Shown here: piece by piece, positions 12,201 through 21,893 of the stretch
How the letters are laid out: the number at the start of each line of letters is the position of its first letter
Numbering within the stretch: position 1 is the first letter of the stretch
Source: Entophlyctis helioformis
Taxonomy: Eukaryota > Chytridiomycota > Chytridiomycetes > Chytridiales > Chytriomycetaceae
Assembly (NCBI GenBank): GCA_025526915.1
Contig: JAHLKH010000066.1
Span: 59,636-123,635 of the forward strand
Direction: 5' to 3'
DNA: 64,000 bases
The notes under the pieces: model-generated
What the model saw: the letters and a program-made list of their open reading frames with translations, nothing else
The model's database searches: none
What the model was told of the DNA's origin: nothing
Made by a program: the position numbers and the translations under genes

Positions 12201-12451
12201 CTGTTGCTGCTGAGCGCAATCTCAAGTTTGTCCCCGTGCACCGCGTTCATGAGGGATCTGGCAAGCCGCTGTACCGTCTGGGCAAGCGTCTGTTGGTGTA
12301 CATGGACAATGGCGTGCTGTTTGCGTCGGTTGGCGTTTCTGTGCCCAGTGGCGCTGGCGGCGGCAAAGCAGACATGCCCACACAAAGCAAGCGCGAATGG
12401 ACATACATTAGCGTTGACGATGCTATGCAGCAGGCTGCGTCCATGATTTGA
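9218..12451 (+). CDS. TFIP11: TFIP11/Ntr1 (Spp382)-like G-patch spliceosome-disassembly factor
   Basis: A single intronless frame of 1077 aa. The N-terminus (residues 1-320) is acidic and Gly/Ser/Gln-rich, as in the TFIP11 family. The G-patch lies at about residues 328-375: [30 protein letters not shown], then GMGLGHGGF. The rest matches the GCFC-type helical region (for example [64 protein letters not shown]). In yeast and animals this protein activates the helicase Prp43/DHX15 through its G-patch to take apart the intron-lariat spliceosome in the nucleus. The start is the first ATG after the divergent promoter. It is one of the few genes here without introns. Confidence 0.92.
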   Translation: [1077 protein letters not shown]

Positions 12452-12487
12452 TCCCCATGCATAACTGATCTCCATTACATGCACATC

Positions 12488-12493
12488 AATAAA
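12488..12493 (+). terminator. Polyadenylation signal of the TFIP11-like gene
   Basis: AATAAA 37 bases after the stop at 12451. The convergent small gene ends at 12498, so the two transcripts overlap at their 3' ends. Confidence 0.6.
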
Positions 12494-12497
12494 CAGC

Positions 12498-12914
12498 TCA
12501 ATATGTCGTGCTGCAGACAGGACACTTATCCATAAAAGGCTCGTCAGAACCCAGCCAACAAGTATCCAAAACTGAGCGGTGGGTTAAGCAAGGTTGAGTG
12601 AGAGATTGATGGAGAGAGAATGTGAGATGCTGCGCGCACGGTGACTGGTACAGATCACTGGCGGATCTTGCGGGAAGGGGCATCTGTAGTATGGTAGCCA
12701 AGCCAACCAACCAGGCAGCCATAAACTGATATCTTCTGGTCATGATAATGGCCATGACTTCATCTTGAGGATCTTCCTCAAGACTGTTCATGGCGTATTC
12801 GATCGACATCAGCCGCGCCGTTTTGAGCGGTCGGCGTCCGCTTTCGTCGCCGTCCTCGTTGTCGTCGTTGTCGTCCTCACGACGGCGCTTCGCGGCGGGA
12901 CGAGCCGACTGCAT
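12498..12914 (-). CDS. Small unknown protein with C-terminal Cys pair
   Basis: Not recognised. MQSARPAAKRRREDDNDD is followed by an acidic/basic stretch and a helical segment (SIEYAMNSLEEDPQDEVMAIIMTRRYQF). The end reads LDTCWLGSDEPFMDKCPVCSTTY, with a CPVC motif. The frame stays open for 138 codons, but the middle (about 12580-12690) is compositionally odd and is probably an intron; an acceptor at CTCAG just before the LDTC segment is plausible. The basic KRRR stretch hints at a nuclear protein. It is convergent with the TFIP11-like gene and divergent from the LKB1-like gene. Confidence 0.5.
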   Translation of the reverse strand: MQSARPAAKRRREDDNDDNEDGDESGRRPLKTARLMSIEYAMNSLEEDPQDEVMAIIMTRRYQFMAAWLVGLATILQMPLPARSASDLYQSPCAQHLTFSLHQSLTQPCLTHRSVLDTCWLGSDEPFMDKCPVCSTTY

Positions 12915-13093
12915 GGCTGTGGATCAAGGCAAGCGAGAACAAGCCGTGTGTGGGTCAGCTCACAAACCGCCGCATCGCGCCGTTCGAAATCTCTTCCCAA
13001 GCACACCAAAACAGCCACAATCCCACAGGCAGGCAGGCAGACGGTCGGGCAGACAGGCAGACAGACCAGCAAACAAACACAGCCGCAGGCAGC

Positions 13094-16000
13094 ATGCCCG
13101 ACACCCAAAGACCCCCACCTTCTGGTGCTACTCAGCTCCCGCCCATTCATGCGGCCACTCAGCCGCACCACTTTCGCAATGCCAGCGACCAGCAATACCA
13201 GCCGCGTTCGGCCCACCCTTTGTCCATAACGCGACCAAGCGCCTCTCGCGAAAACTCGGTCCATGCAGGCCTGTCGTCCATAGCAGAAGGCCAGCGCGTC
13301 GGCAATACTGGCACAGCAGGCGGTGGTAGTGGTAGTGCAACCGGAAGCGCCGATGCCGTCCATGTCGCTGGTGTCAGCAGCAGCTACCAGCGCAAAGCCT
13401 CGCTTCATTCGCATTCGCTCAGTTACCAAGACGAGCGAAGTGCTCAGCTCACGTCAAGCTCTGGGTTGTCTGCTGTCGGTGGCCCACACAACCCGCTTTC
13501 ATCCTCACTCCGTCAGCTGCGCGACAGCTACATCTCCATCAACGGACCGGCCCAGCTGTCTGGCACCAACAGTGCTGGCGGCAGCAACAACAGCGTCGAA
13601 AAGCCCACGCTTCTGCTGTATCCGCGTAAATCGGTCGTCGGCAGTTCCCTTCGCGACTTGGCGCAGGTGCGGTCCAGCATCCAAAACATCCAAGAAGGCG
13701 TCCCGCTCATGGTCGGGTCTATGGCGTCGTTGGTTCCTGCAGCGCCAAGCACGGGACTGGCCAATGCGTCGAGTGGATCAGGCGGCATTGGTCCAAGTGC
13801 CAAGATCTCGCACGAGTCCATGATCGGCAGCCGACAGTCCCTTCTCATGCGGTCCATCAACCGCGGCATGAGCACCACCAGCGGCTTTGCCATGAACGAT
13901 CCTCGTCGGAGCATGCTGCATGTATCGCAGGACGGCCAAATCGCAATCGTCAAGCCAGGCGGCGGCAACAGCCAAGGCTCTCAAATGCAGCTCAACACGG
14001 GACAGCAGCACGGCTTGGATGCGCAGCACTCGATGGACCAGATCCCTATCGGCAAACGATCACGGCCCGTGTCGATCATGTCCATCAAAAACCTGCAAAA
14101 GATCAAAGAGTCGCTCATCAACCTGGCCACCGACGAGTCGAGCGGCATGCCAGGATCCGGCACAGCGTCTGCACACACCTCCATGCCTCCGCAGACGATG
14201 AGCCAGACCACGCCGAGCAATGAATACTACGAGTACCTGATGCTCGCCCAGCGCCACTCGTCGTCCAACTTTATCCAAAAGATCGACTCGTCCGAGGTGG
14301 TGTGGGAAAGCCGGCCCATGCCTCTCAAGATGATTGGCACCTTTCTGCTGGGCGACAAGATCGGCAAAGGCGCGTTCGGCAAAGTCAAGGAAGGCGTGTC
14401 CATCGAAACGCTACAGCGGGTTGCGATCAAGATCATTGGACGCAAGCGGCTCCGCAAGATGCCCAACGGCCTCGAGAATGTGATCCGGTAAGCATGCCGC
14501 GTGAGGGACTGTCTGCGGTCTGCGCACAATGCAGACTGATGTTGATGGGGACGCTACGGTGATAGAGAAATCAAGATGCTGCGTCGCCTGAAGCATCCCA
14601 ATGTGGTGACACTGGTGGACGTGTTTGCCAAGGTCGAGGACGAAGAGGGCAACACGAGCGTATTTCCCTGGTTCACGACGATCGAGGAGGAGCCCATTGT
14701 CTGGCTCTACGAAGACGGCTCAGAGCAAGAAAAGGAGGTCAAGGTGCTCAAGTGGTACATCATTTTCGAGTTCTGTCCGTGCTCGCTGCAGACGCTGCTT
14801 GAGCAGTGCGAGGATAAGAAGCTGGGATTGGCGCAGGCACACCGGTACTTCGTGCAGCTCATGGAGGGATTGCGGTACTTGCATTCGCAGAGCATCATTC
14901 GTGAGTTGCATGATGGGCAGATGGATGGAGGCCAAATGAGACCATGGGCATGGGCTCAAAGGGCTGATCTGCATGACCAGATCGCGACATCAAGCCGGGA
15001 AACATGCTCATTACATCAGACGGCGTGCTCAAGATTTCCGACTTTGGCGTTGCAGAAGTAAGCGGACTTGGCGCCATCTCAACGTTGAATAGCTTAGCTT
15101 ACGCAAATGATGATGCACACTTGCTGCAGCAATTTGATCCGTATGATGGCCAGCCCATGATTTCCGAGGCGTTTGCGGGCACTCACCAGTTCCTGTCGCC
15201 AGAGATTGCGGATGGCGCCACGCAATTCGATGCCGAAAAGGGTAGGTGTGGATGCCGTGGCATTCTTGCGGCCATGCCGGCATGTGATTCGTCTAGGCTT
15301 GCTTGCTGATGCTGGATCGCACTTGCAGTTGATGTTTGGGCATGTGGCGTGACGCTCTACAACATGATATCGGGGCGGTTCCCATTCGAGTTTGACGACG
15401 ACGGCAATCTGCTGGATCTGTACGAGCACATCATAGCGGGTGTTTTTGAGATCCCCAAGGAAGCGGCATCGACGCCTGATCTTGTCAACCTCTTGAATGG
15501 TTTGTCAAGGCGTCACCTGTCATGGGAAACGCAGCACAATGGGGGTGCAATGGGGTGATTGGACTGACTGCCGACCTTCCAAACAGGCATGTTGGAAAAA
15601 GACCCAGTCAAGCGACTGTCGGTTGCACAAGTCATCAACCATCCGTGGACACGCACCGTGTACAGCTCGACACGCAAACAGCTGCCCATTCCAACCTACC
15701 AGCTCACCGGCCCCGACACGCCACTCACGCCCAACATGCCGGCCGGCACCACTGACGGCGCAGGCACTCCCGACAGCAGCCCGGTCCACACAGGGGCTCC
15801 AGCAGACTCGAGCGTGAAACCAGACGATCCCGCCAACGCGCCAGCCGACGAGAATGGCGGCGACACCGACACAGGCAGCCATATGGATCTCCAAGCGAAA
15901 ACGCGTCGTCTGCAGCAGCTACAGCAACAGCACCAGAAGCGAGGCCAAGACGCCTCTGACGGTGCGGGTGTCATTGCGTGCCAGACAACGCTGACGCCGT

Positions 16001-16413
16001 TCCTGGCTGCCATGTACCAAGACGAGATTGAAAAGTCGATTGCAGAGACTGGCACTGTGGTGGATCTCGTGCCTGAAGACGGTAAATCACATGCACATAC
16101 GCACACACAGCACTGCGCTTGGTTTGTTGAGCCTGGGATGCATGACTGACCGGAACGGTTGCTACACGATCAATGCCGGCTCTGCACGGCCATCAGTGGT
16201 AAGAAGGCGACAGGCTCGATTCATGCGTCTAAGGACAGACACTAACTCTTGTCTGCTAACTAGACGGCGTCGGCACTGTCGCTATCCAACAGCGGCAACG
16301 GCAAGAAAAAGTACAAGATCGTTGGCTGGATCAAGCACGTGTTTGGATCCAAGTCCATGCTGTCGAGCAGCCCAACTCATGGACACGGACATGGGCATGG
16401 GGGCGACAAGTAG
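13094..16413 (+). CDS. STK11: LKB1/STK11-like serine/threonine protein kinase
   Basis: Exons 13094-14487, 14566-14900, 14981-15241, 15329-15499 and 15587-16081, at least one short exon not placed, and a last exon 16264-16413. A disordered N-terminus of about 415 residues precedes the kinase domain. Kinase landmarks: IGKGAFGKVKEG, VAIKII, HRDIKPGN, DFGVAE and SPEIADGA. The stretch [33 protein letters not shown] matches the LKB1 family (human RIPNGEANVKKEI), which separates it from the yeast Elm1/Sak1 group by eye. LKB1 is the upstream kinase of AMPK. An insert (about 50 aa, FPWFTTIEEEPIVWLYEDG) sits between strands 4 and 5. The C-terminus ends in a His/Gly run (HGHGHGHGGDK). An earlier in-frame ATG (12950) lies in a CAGG-repeat leader and is less likely. 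Confidence 0.85.
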
Positions 16414-16519
16414 AGCCACCAATAGACCAGCCATGTCGTGTGGTTCTTGCGCGATCAGACACAAGCAATGCCCGGTGCATGCGAGTGCAATCGGACAGCC
16501 AACAGCACGAAGCCAACAC

Positions 16520-16525
16520 AATAAA
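16520..16525 (+). terminator. Polyadenylation signal of the LKB1-like gene
   Basis: AATAAA about 107 bases after the TAG at 16411-16413, only 50 bases from the opposite-strand signal of the convergent Nup153-like gene. Confidence 0.55.
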
Positions 16526-16573
16526 GGGAAGCCGTATGTGAACGCGATGTTCCCCCAAACGCGAGAACAGAGG

Positions 16574-16579
16574 TTTATT
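16574..16579 (-). terminator. Polyadenylation signal of the Nup153-like gene
   Basis: TTTATT on the plus strand, AATAAA on the coding strand, 25 bases beyond the stop at 16604. Confidence 0.55.
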
Positions 16580-16603
16580 GCGCGACCAAAGCTCAGCTCG
16601 GGG

Positions 16604-17130
16604 TTACTTCTTCTTGGGTGTCTCGCACGAGATGCATGCAGTCTTGTCGGCAGGGTTCTTGACCATGCACGCGTCGCACGTCCACTGACCGTTTGTCGGC
16701 GCGGCAGGCTTGGACAGACCGGCAGCAGCCCAGTTGAAGCCTCCAGACGATGCAGGCGGTGCAGGCGGAGGAGCAAACGGCTTTGCAGTCGATGCACCGG
16801 GCTTGGATGTCTCGCACGAGATGCACGCAGTCTTGTCGGCAGGGTTCTTGACCATGCACGCGTCGCACGTCCACTGACCGTTTGTTGGTGCGGCAGGCTT
16901 GGACAGACCGGCAGCAGCCCAGTTGAAGCCTCCAGACGATGCAGGCGGTGCAGGCGGAGGAGCAAACGGCTTTGCAGTCGATGCACCGGGCTTGGATGTC
17001 TCGCACGAGATGCACGCAGTCTTGTCGGCAGGGTTCTTGACCATGCACGCGTCGCACGTCCACTGGCCGTTTGTCGGCGCGGCAGGCTTGGACAGACCAG
17101 CAGCAGCCCAGTTGAAGCCACCAGACGTCG
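16604..17130 (-). repeat. Three tandem ~189-bp repeats encoding RanBP2 zinc fingers
   Basis: The unit is 63 residues, from [17 protein letters not shown] through the finger to PPPAPPAS. Units 1 and 2 of the coding strand are nearly identical at the DNA level; the last is cut short at CETPKKK. The few differences are mostly single third-position changes, pointing to recent duplication or gene conversion. Confidence 0.95.
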
Positions 17131-19786
17131 CAGGCGGTGCAGACGAAGACGCTACAGACGCGTCAAACGAAAACTTGGTCAAACTGGCGGGAGATGCACT
17201 CGCAACACGATCGCGGACGGATGGAAACTCGGGAAGACGCACAAGAAACAGCTGAATGTCCATGGCGGGATCCTTTTTGGTCTCAAACGTGAACGGCTTG
17301 AGATCCTTGACGGGAATGGAGCGCACCTTGGCGAGGATGTCAGAGGCAGAGATACGTTCGGCTGACGCTGGGGCTGACTGAAGTGGCTGGGCAGGTGCTG
17401 ACGATGACGGAGGCGAGACAAACGACGGCACAGACTTTGGCGCTGTGAATGTCGTGTCCATGGACGTGACCGATGACGGCTGGGCTTGCTGCTGCTTTGG
17501 CGACGGAGGCACGACAGTGGCTGCCGATGGCTTGGCCGATGGCGCAGCGAATGAAAAGACGGGCGAGGCGGAAGGCTTCTGCGGCTGTTCCTGCTTCTTC
17601 TTGTCTGGCTGGCCGAATGTAAAGGCGGGTGCTGCCTTGACGGGCTGTGCTGCAGGCAGATCGGTTTGCATAGGCTTTGGAGGAGACGAGACTGGCGCGG
17701 CTGGCTTTGCTGCTGTGAAGGCTGGAGACGGCTGGAAGGATGGCGCAGACAGAGTCGGCTTCTGTGCAGGCTGAGGGACAGCCGGAGCCGCCTTGGGTGG
17801 TGCCGCCGCAGCAGCAGTCGAAGTTGCAGTTGCAGAGTTGGACGCGCTGCTGCCGATGGTGCCTGCAAAGCCAAACAGGCTCTTTGTAGGCGGCGGCACA
17901 ACACTGCCCAAGGCAGACTCTGCCATGTACGGGTTGGGCAGCGGCTTGATGGAGCCAAAGGGCATGAGCACGTTGGTGGGCGGCGCGTCCATCTCGTCGA
18001 GCGTGGACAGAATGGTCTGTGCCGCCGAAGACAGCGAGCGCGACTGAGACGAGGCCACGGAGGCTGCGGGCTGCGTCGACGGCTGAGAGGCTGCAGCTTC
18101 AACGCCGGCCATGTCCTCGGCCAGGCTAAAGTGAACCGATTGGCTGGAGCCCGTGCGGTGTCCAGAATCCAGGCCCTTGAGAATGGACGGCGTCAGGCCC
18201 GACTCTGAGATGCCCAGCCGGATGCGCTTTGTGGAGGCTGGCGGCGGCGCGTCGTCGTCCTTGGGACGCGGCTTGAACAGCGAGCCAGACCTGGGCAAGT
18301 CTGCGGCGAGCGAAGACGACGGTGGCGGCTGTGGTGCACCAGACAAGCTGGACACGAGGGAGGAGCTTGGTGCGCTTGCAGTCCTGGACAGAGCGGCCGA
18401 CTGGCGACTGCGCATGGCACCGAGACCCGTTCCAACGTACTGCACAGGTCTGCGAGAGATGCGGATCTTTGCGACAGAGGACGAGCGTGCACTGCTCGCG
18501 ATGCTGCCCGCGACCGAGCCTCTCGCCTGGCCCAAGAAGCCGCCGGATATAGATGCAGAGGACGATGCCGACTGGAGCAGGGATTTGGCGGGAGTAAAGA
18601 GCGGACGAGTGAAGAACTGGGGCGGCTGTGAGCTGGATCCAGCAGGATAAGCGTGTGCGCCAGAGGCATGCGAGCGGCCGTCGCTGGTTTGCTGCTGTCC
18701 GAGCATGGCGCGACAGGCGTCGATCTCTGCATCGGTCAGCGGCTGGCCGCGTTTGGAAGACAGGAAGTCGAGCAGCTGTTCACCAGCCGCGATGTTTCCG
18801 GGAGAAGAGCTGCGGGACTGAGGGTTGTGCTGGTGGGGGGCGGGAGTGGCGAAGCCGTCGAACGGCTGTCTGGTCGGGCTGGTCTTTTGGGCAGCAGATG
18901 CGCTGTTGACCAGGAACGGGTTGGAAGCCGACGGGCCAGACGACGGGCCGGAAAACTCAAAGTTGAAGGGCACCGAGGGCACCGTCGAGGGGGCCGTCGA
19001 GGGGGGCGGCGGCAGAGGGAACGAGCGCTTTGAGGGGGCCGGTCCAGGCGTTGGGGCGGAGAGCAGCGACGAGGCAGGCGGCGGCACAAGGGCGAGCGAC
19101 GCGGCCTCTTCCTCGTCGACAAACACGTCGTCGCGGTCAGCGGCATGCAAGCGCCTGTTTCTGGAAGTGGTGCGGGCCGATGTAGATCCAGAAGGTGCAG
19201 TAGATGCAGACGCAGCAGATCCAGACGCAGAGGGGCGAGCAGCGACGCCGACGCCAAACAGCTGCAGGGCCGGGCTGAACAGGCGCGACAGGCCGATGCC
19301 CGTGTGGCGGGCCTTTGAGCGCGCGTGTCGCTGCGGGGATTGCGTGCGTGTGAGGGTCAGTTGAAGCCGTGGCAGGCAGACACGCAGACAGCGACGCACC
19401 TCGTCGGGCGTAGGCTTGGAGTACGGCGTCGCGGGGGCCGGGCCGCTTGGGCCAGCCGGGCCAGCCGGGGCAGTCGAGGCAGCTGGGCCGCCTGGGCCGC
19501 CCGGGCCGCCCGGGGCAGCGGAGAGCGAGAGCGACGCTCTGCGGCCCAGACGGGACGACGCCGAGGCTCGAGGCGTGGGCACGACCCGGCGCCGTGGGTG
19601 GGCGGCCTCGTCGACTGCGACCACGGTCAGCGGAGCGCCGGACTCGCCGTGCGGGTCTGGCTGCGGGTCTGGCTGCGGGTCATCCTGTGGACCATCCTGC
19701 GGGCCATCCTGGGGACCAGGCACGGAGCGGGGCGACGGTGCTCCTCGCCGCCAGAACATTGGAGCGTTTGGAGAGAGAGAGATCAC
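16604..19786 (-). CDS. Nup153-like nucleoporin with FG motifs and three RanBP2 zinc fingers
   Basis: An open frame of 1060 aa; a 69-nt in-frame stretch (19331-19399, starting GTGCGT and ending CGCAG) is probably an intron. The protein is Ser/Ala/Pro-rich with scattered FG-type motifs (FGFAG, FTFGQ, FSFA). The C-terminal 180 residues hold three near-identical RanBP2-type fingers, each W-T-C-x2-C-M-V-K-N-x7-C-x2-C. RanBP2 fingers plus FG motifs plus [22 protein letters not shown] resemble the nuclear-basket nucleoporin Nup153, which binds Ran in nucleocytoplasmic transport. A different zinc-finger/FG nucleoporin is possible. The start is the first ATG of the frame, 55 bases from the divergent COQ8 start. 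Confidence 0.65.
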   Translation of the reverse strand: MISLSPNAPMFWRRGAPSPRSVPGPQDGPQDGPQDDPQPDPQPDPHGESGAPLTVVAVDEAAHPRRRVVPTPRASASSRLGRRASLSLSAAPGGPGGPGGPAASTAPAGPAGPSGPAPATPYSKPTPDEVRRCLRVCLPRLQLTLTRTQSPQRHARSKARHTGIGLSRLFSPALQLFGVGVAARPSASGSAASASTAPSGSTSARTTSRNRRLHAADRDDVFVDEEEAASLALVPPPASSLLSAPTPGPAPSKRSFPLPPPPSTAPSTVPSVPFNFEFSGPSSGPSASNPFLVNSASAAQKTSPTRQPFDGFATPAPHQHNPQSRSSSPGNIAAGEQLLDFLSSKRGQPLTDAEIDACRAMLGQQQTSDGRSHASGAHAYPAGSSSQPPQFFTRPLFTPAKSLLQSASSSASISGGFLGQARGSVAGSIASSARSSSVAKIRISRRPVQYVGTGLGAMRSRQSAALSRTASAPSSSLVSSLSGAPQPPPSSSLAADLPRSGSLFKPRPKDDDAPPPASTKRIRLGISESGLTPSILKGLDSGHRTGSSQSVHFSLAEDMAGVEAAASQPSTQPAASVASSQSRSLSSAAQTILSTLDEMDAPPTNVLMPFGSIKPLPNPYMAESALGSVVPPPTKSLFGFAGTIGSSASNSATATSTAAAAAPPKAAPAVPQPAQKPTLSAPSFQPSPAFTAAKPAAPVSSPPKPMQTDLPAAQPVKAAPAFTFGQPDKKKQEQPQKPSASPVFSFAAPSAKPSAATVVPPSPKQQQAQPSSVTSMDTTFTAPKSVPSFVSPPSSSAPAQPLQSAPASAERISASDILAKVRSIPVKDLKPFTFETKKDPAMDIQLFLVRLPEFPSVRDRVASASPASLTKFSFDASVASSSAPPATSGGFNWAAAGLSKPAAPTNGQWTCDACMVKNPADKTACISCETSKPGASTAKPFAPPPAPPASSGGFNWAAAGLSKPAAPTNGQWTCDACMVKNPADKTACISCETSKPGASTAKPFAPPPAPPASSGGFNWAAAGLSKPAAPTNGQWTCDACMVKNPADKTACISCETPKKK

Positions 19787-19840
19787 TTGGTTCGCGGCAG
19801 ATCTTCAGTCGCACTCCAGTCGCTCTCCAGTCGCACTCCA

Positions 19841-21842
19841 ATGGCCCGCCAGCTGCTGGCCGACGCTCTGGGTGCGCTGTTCTCTTCTGTCCACTTCTGG
19901 CTCTCTCTGTCACTCTCTGACTCACTCTGTCACCCACACTCACGGCCTCTGCCACCCGCAGGCCTGCTGCTCGCCGCCCGCAGAGTCCCGCTCGCCCGCC
20001 CGGCTGCCCACGCCCACCTGCCCTCGGCCGCCGTGCTGCTCCCGCCGCATCCTGCCCACGCTGCTGCACATCCTGCTGCCCAGGCGCCTCACCCCGAGCA
20101 GCCGCCAATGCCCGCACAGAGATCCCAGCTGCATGCCGCCCCTGTGCCGCGCACTCGCATCGGCAGGCTCTACCAGTTTGGAAGTACGCGCTCGCATCCA
20201 TCCGCTGTCCACAATCCACGATCCCATCTCACACTCTTGCTTGCAGCACTCGCGGCAGGTGTCGGCGTCGGCATGGCCGCAGAGGCGTTCAAGCGCGCAA
20301 CGGGCCTCTCGTCGTCTGGCTCGTCCGATGCCTCCAGCCTCGCCTTCTCAAAGAGCAACGTCGATCGCATCGTCAGCCGGCTCTCGCTGATGCGTGGCGC
20401 CGCTCTCAAGATGGGCCAGATGCTCAGCATCCAAGGTGCCCGTGCACACACTTCTCTCTTTCCCTCCCATACACACGCACACGCACACTCATCCATCCCC
20501 ATATCCCGCGACAGACAACAAGCTGCTCTCGCCAGAGATCGAGACCATCTTCCGCCGCGTCCAGGACAGCGCAAACTACATGCCGCAGTGGCAGCTCGAG
20601 TCGGTCCTCCACAAGGAGCTCGGCCAGGACTGGCTGTCCCGCTTCTCCTCCTTCGACATGATCCCCATTGCTGCCGCCTCCATCGGCCAGGTGCACAAGG
20701 CCCAGCTCATCACGGGCGAGCACGTCGCCGTCAAGGTTCAGTATCCAGGCGTCGCAGACTCCATCGCAAGCGACCTGGCAAACCTAAAGTCGCTGCTGCT
20801 CGTCGGAAACTTACTCCCTCGCGGACTGTACCTGGACAACACCATCAGAGTCGCTCAGCTCGAGCTGGGCTGGGAATGCGACTATCTGCGCGAGGCTCAG
20901 GCTTCGGACCGCTTCGCAGAATCCATCGCCCGGGCCGGCATCAGAGGCTTCCATGTGCCCAAGGTCTTCCACGACCACACAACCGCCCGCGTCCTGACCT
21001 CAGAGTTTGTCGACGGCGTGCCCATGGACAAGACCGCCAGCCTCGACCAGCAGTCCAGAAACAGAGTATGCACCGGCTGCCCTGGCGCGTCTGCCGTGCA
21101 CCACCGATGGCTGACTCCGCGTCATCTCTCCTGCTTGCTCAGCTCGGCGACCGTTTGTTCCGTCTCTGTCTATCCGAGCTCTTCACATTCAGGTTCATGC
21201 AGACTGACCCCAACTGGTCCAACTTTCTCTACGACGCCAAACGCGACAGGGTAACCACGCCTCCTTGCCTCGGATGCCCTTCAAGCGACCCAGACTTACC
21301 CTTCCTCCACCATCCTCTCTGGACAGATCAACCTGATCGACTTTGGTGCTAGCCGCGAGTTCCCAAAGGCATTCACAGACGACTACTTGCGGCTGCTGCA
21401 CGCAAGCTCTATCCGTGACAGGGACGGATGCATCCACTGGTCGCGCAAGCTCGGATTCCTCACAGGCTTCGAGAGCGAGGTACAGTCATCTGCATCCACC
21501 ACTCGCGTCTGCACATGCCGCAACGACTGACGCGGCTTGGCGCACCAGACGATGAACAACGCGCATGTGACATCCCTGCAGAACCTCAGCCGCCCCTTCA
21601 TGGCAGACGCTGAAGCTACATACGACTTTTCAAACGCGAGCGAGCTGGCCAGCCAAGTGCGCTCGGCCATCCCGGTCATGCTCCGCGAACGCCTGACGCC
21701 ACCACCGGACGAGTCTTACTCGCTCCACCGCAAGCTCTCGGGATGCTTTCTGCTGTGCACGCATCTCCGTGCACAGATCCCTTGCAAGTCTATTTTCCAG
21801 GACACCTTCCGTGCATACAGATTTGACAATATAGAGGGATGA
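19841..21842 (+). CDS. COQ8: COQ8/ADCK3 (ABC1 family) atypical kinase for coenzyme Q synthesis
   Basis: Seven exons fit exactly: 19841-19871, 19962-20183, 20247-20435, 20515-21065, 21143-21250, 21327-21479 and 21549-21842, giving 515 aa. UbiB-family hallmarks: KMGQMLSIQ (the KxGQ motif), AAASIGQVH (the Ala-rich loop replacing the Gly loop), [35 protein letters not shown] and [13 protein letters not shown]8 works in the mitochondrial matrix, where it supports the CoQ biosynthetic complex. The N-terminus is Ala/Arg/Pro-rich, as expected for mitochondrial import. It is divergent from the Nup153-like gene, with only 54 bases between the two starts. Confidence 0.93.
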
Positions 21843-21893
21843 GCTGGGATGGACTGTTGGGGTGGGCGTTTACTTGGCAGAGGCAGCTGTGAG

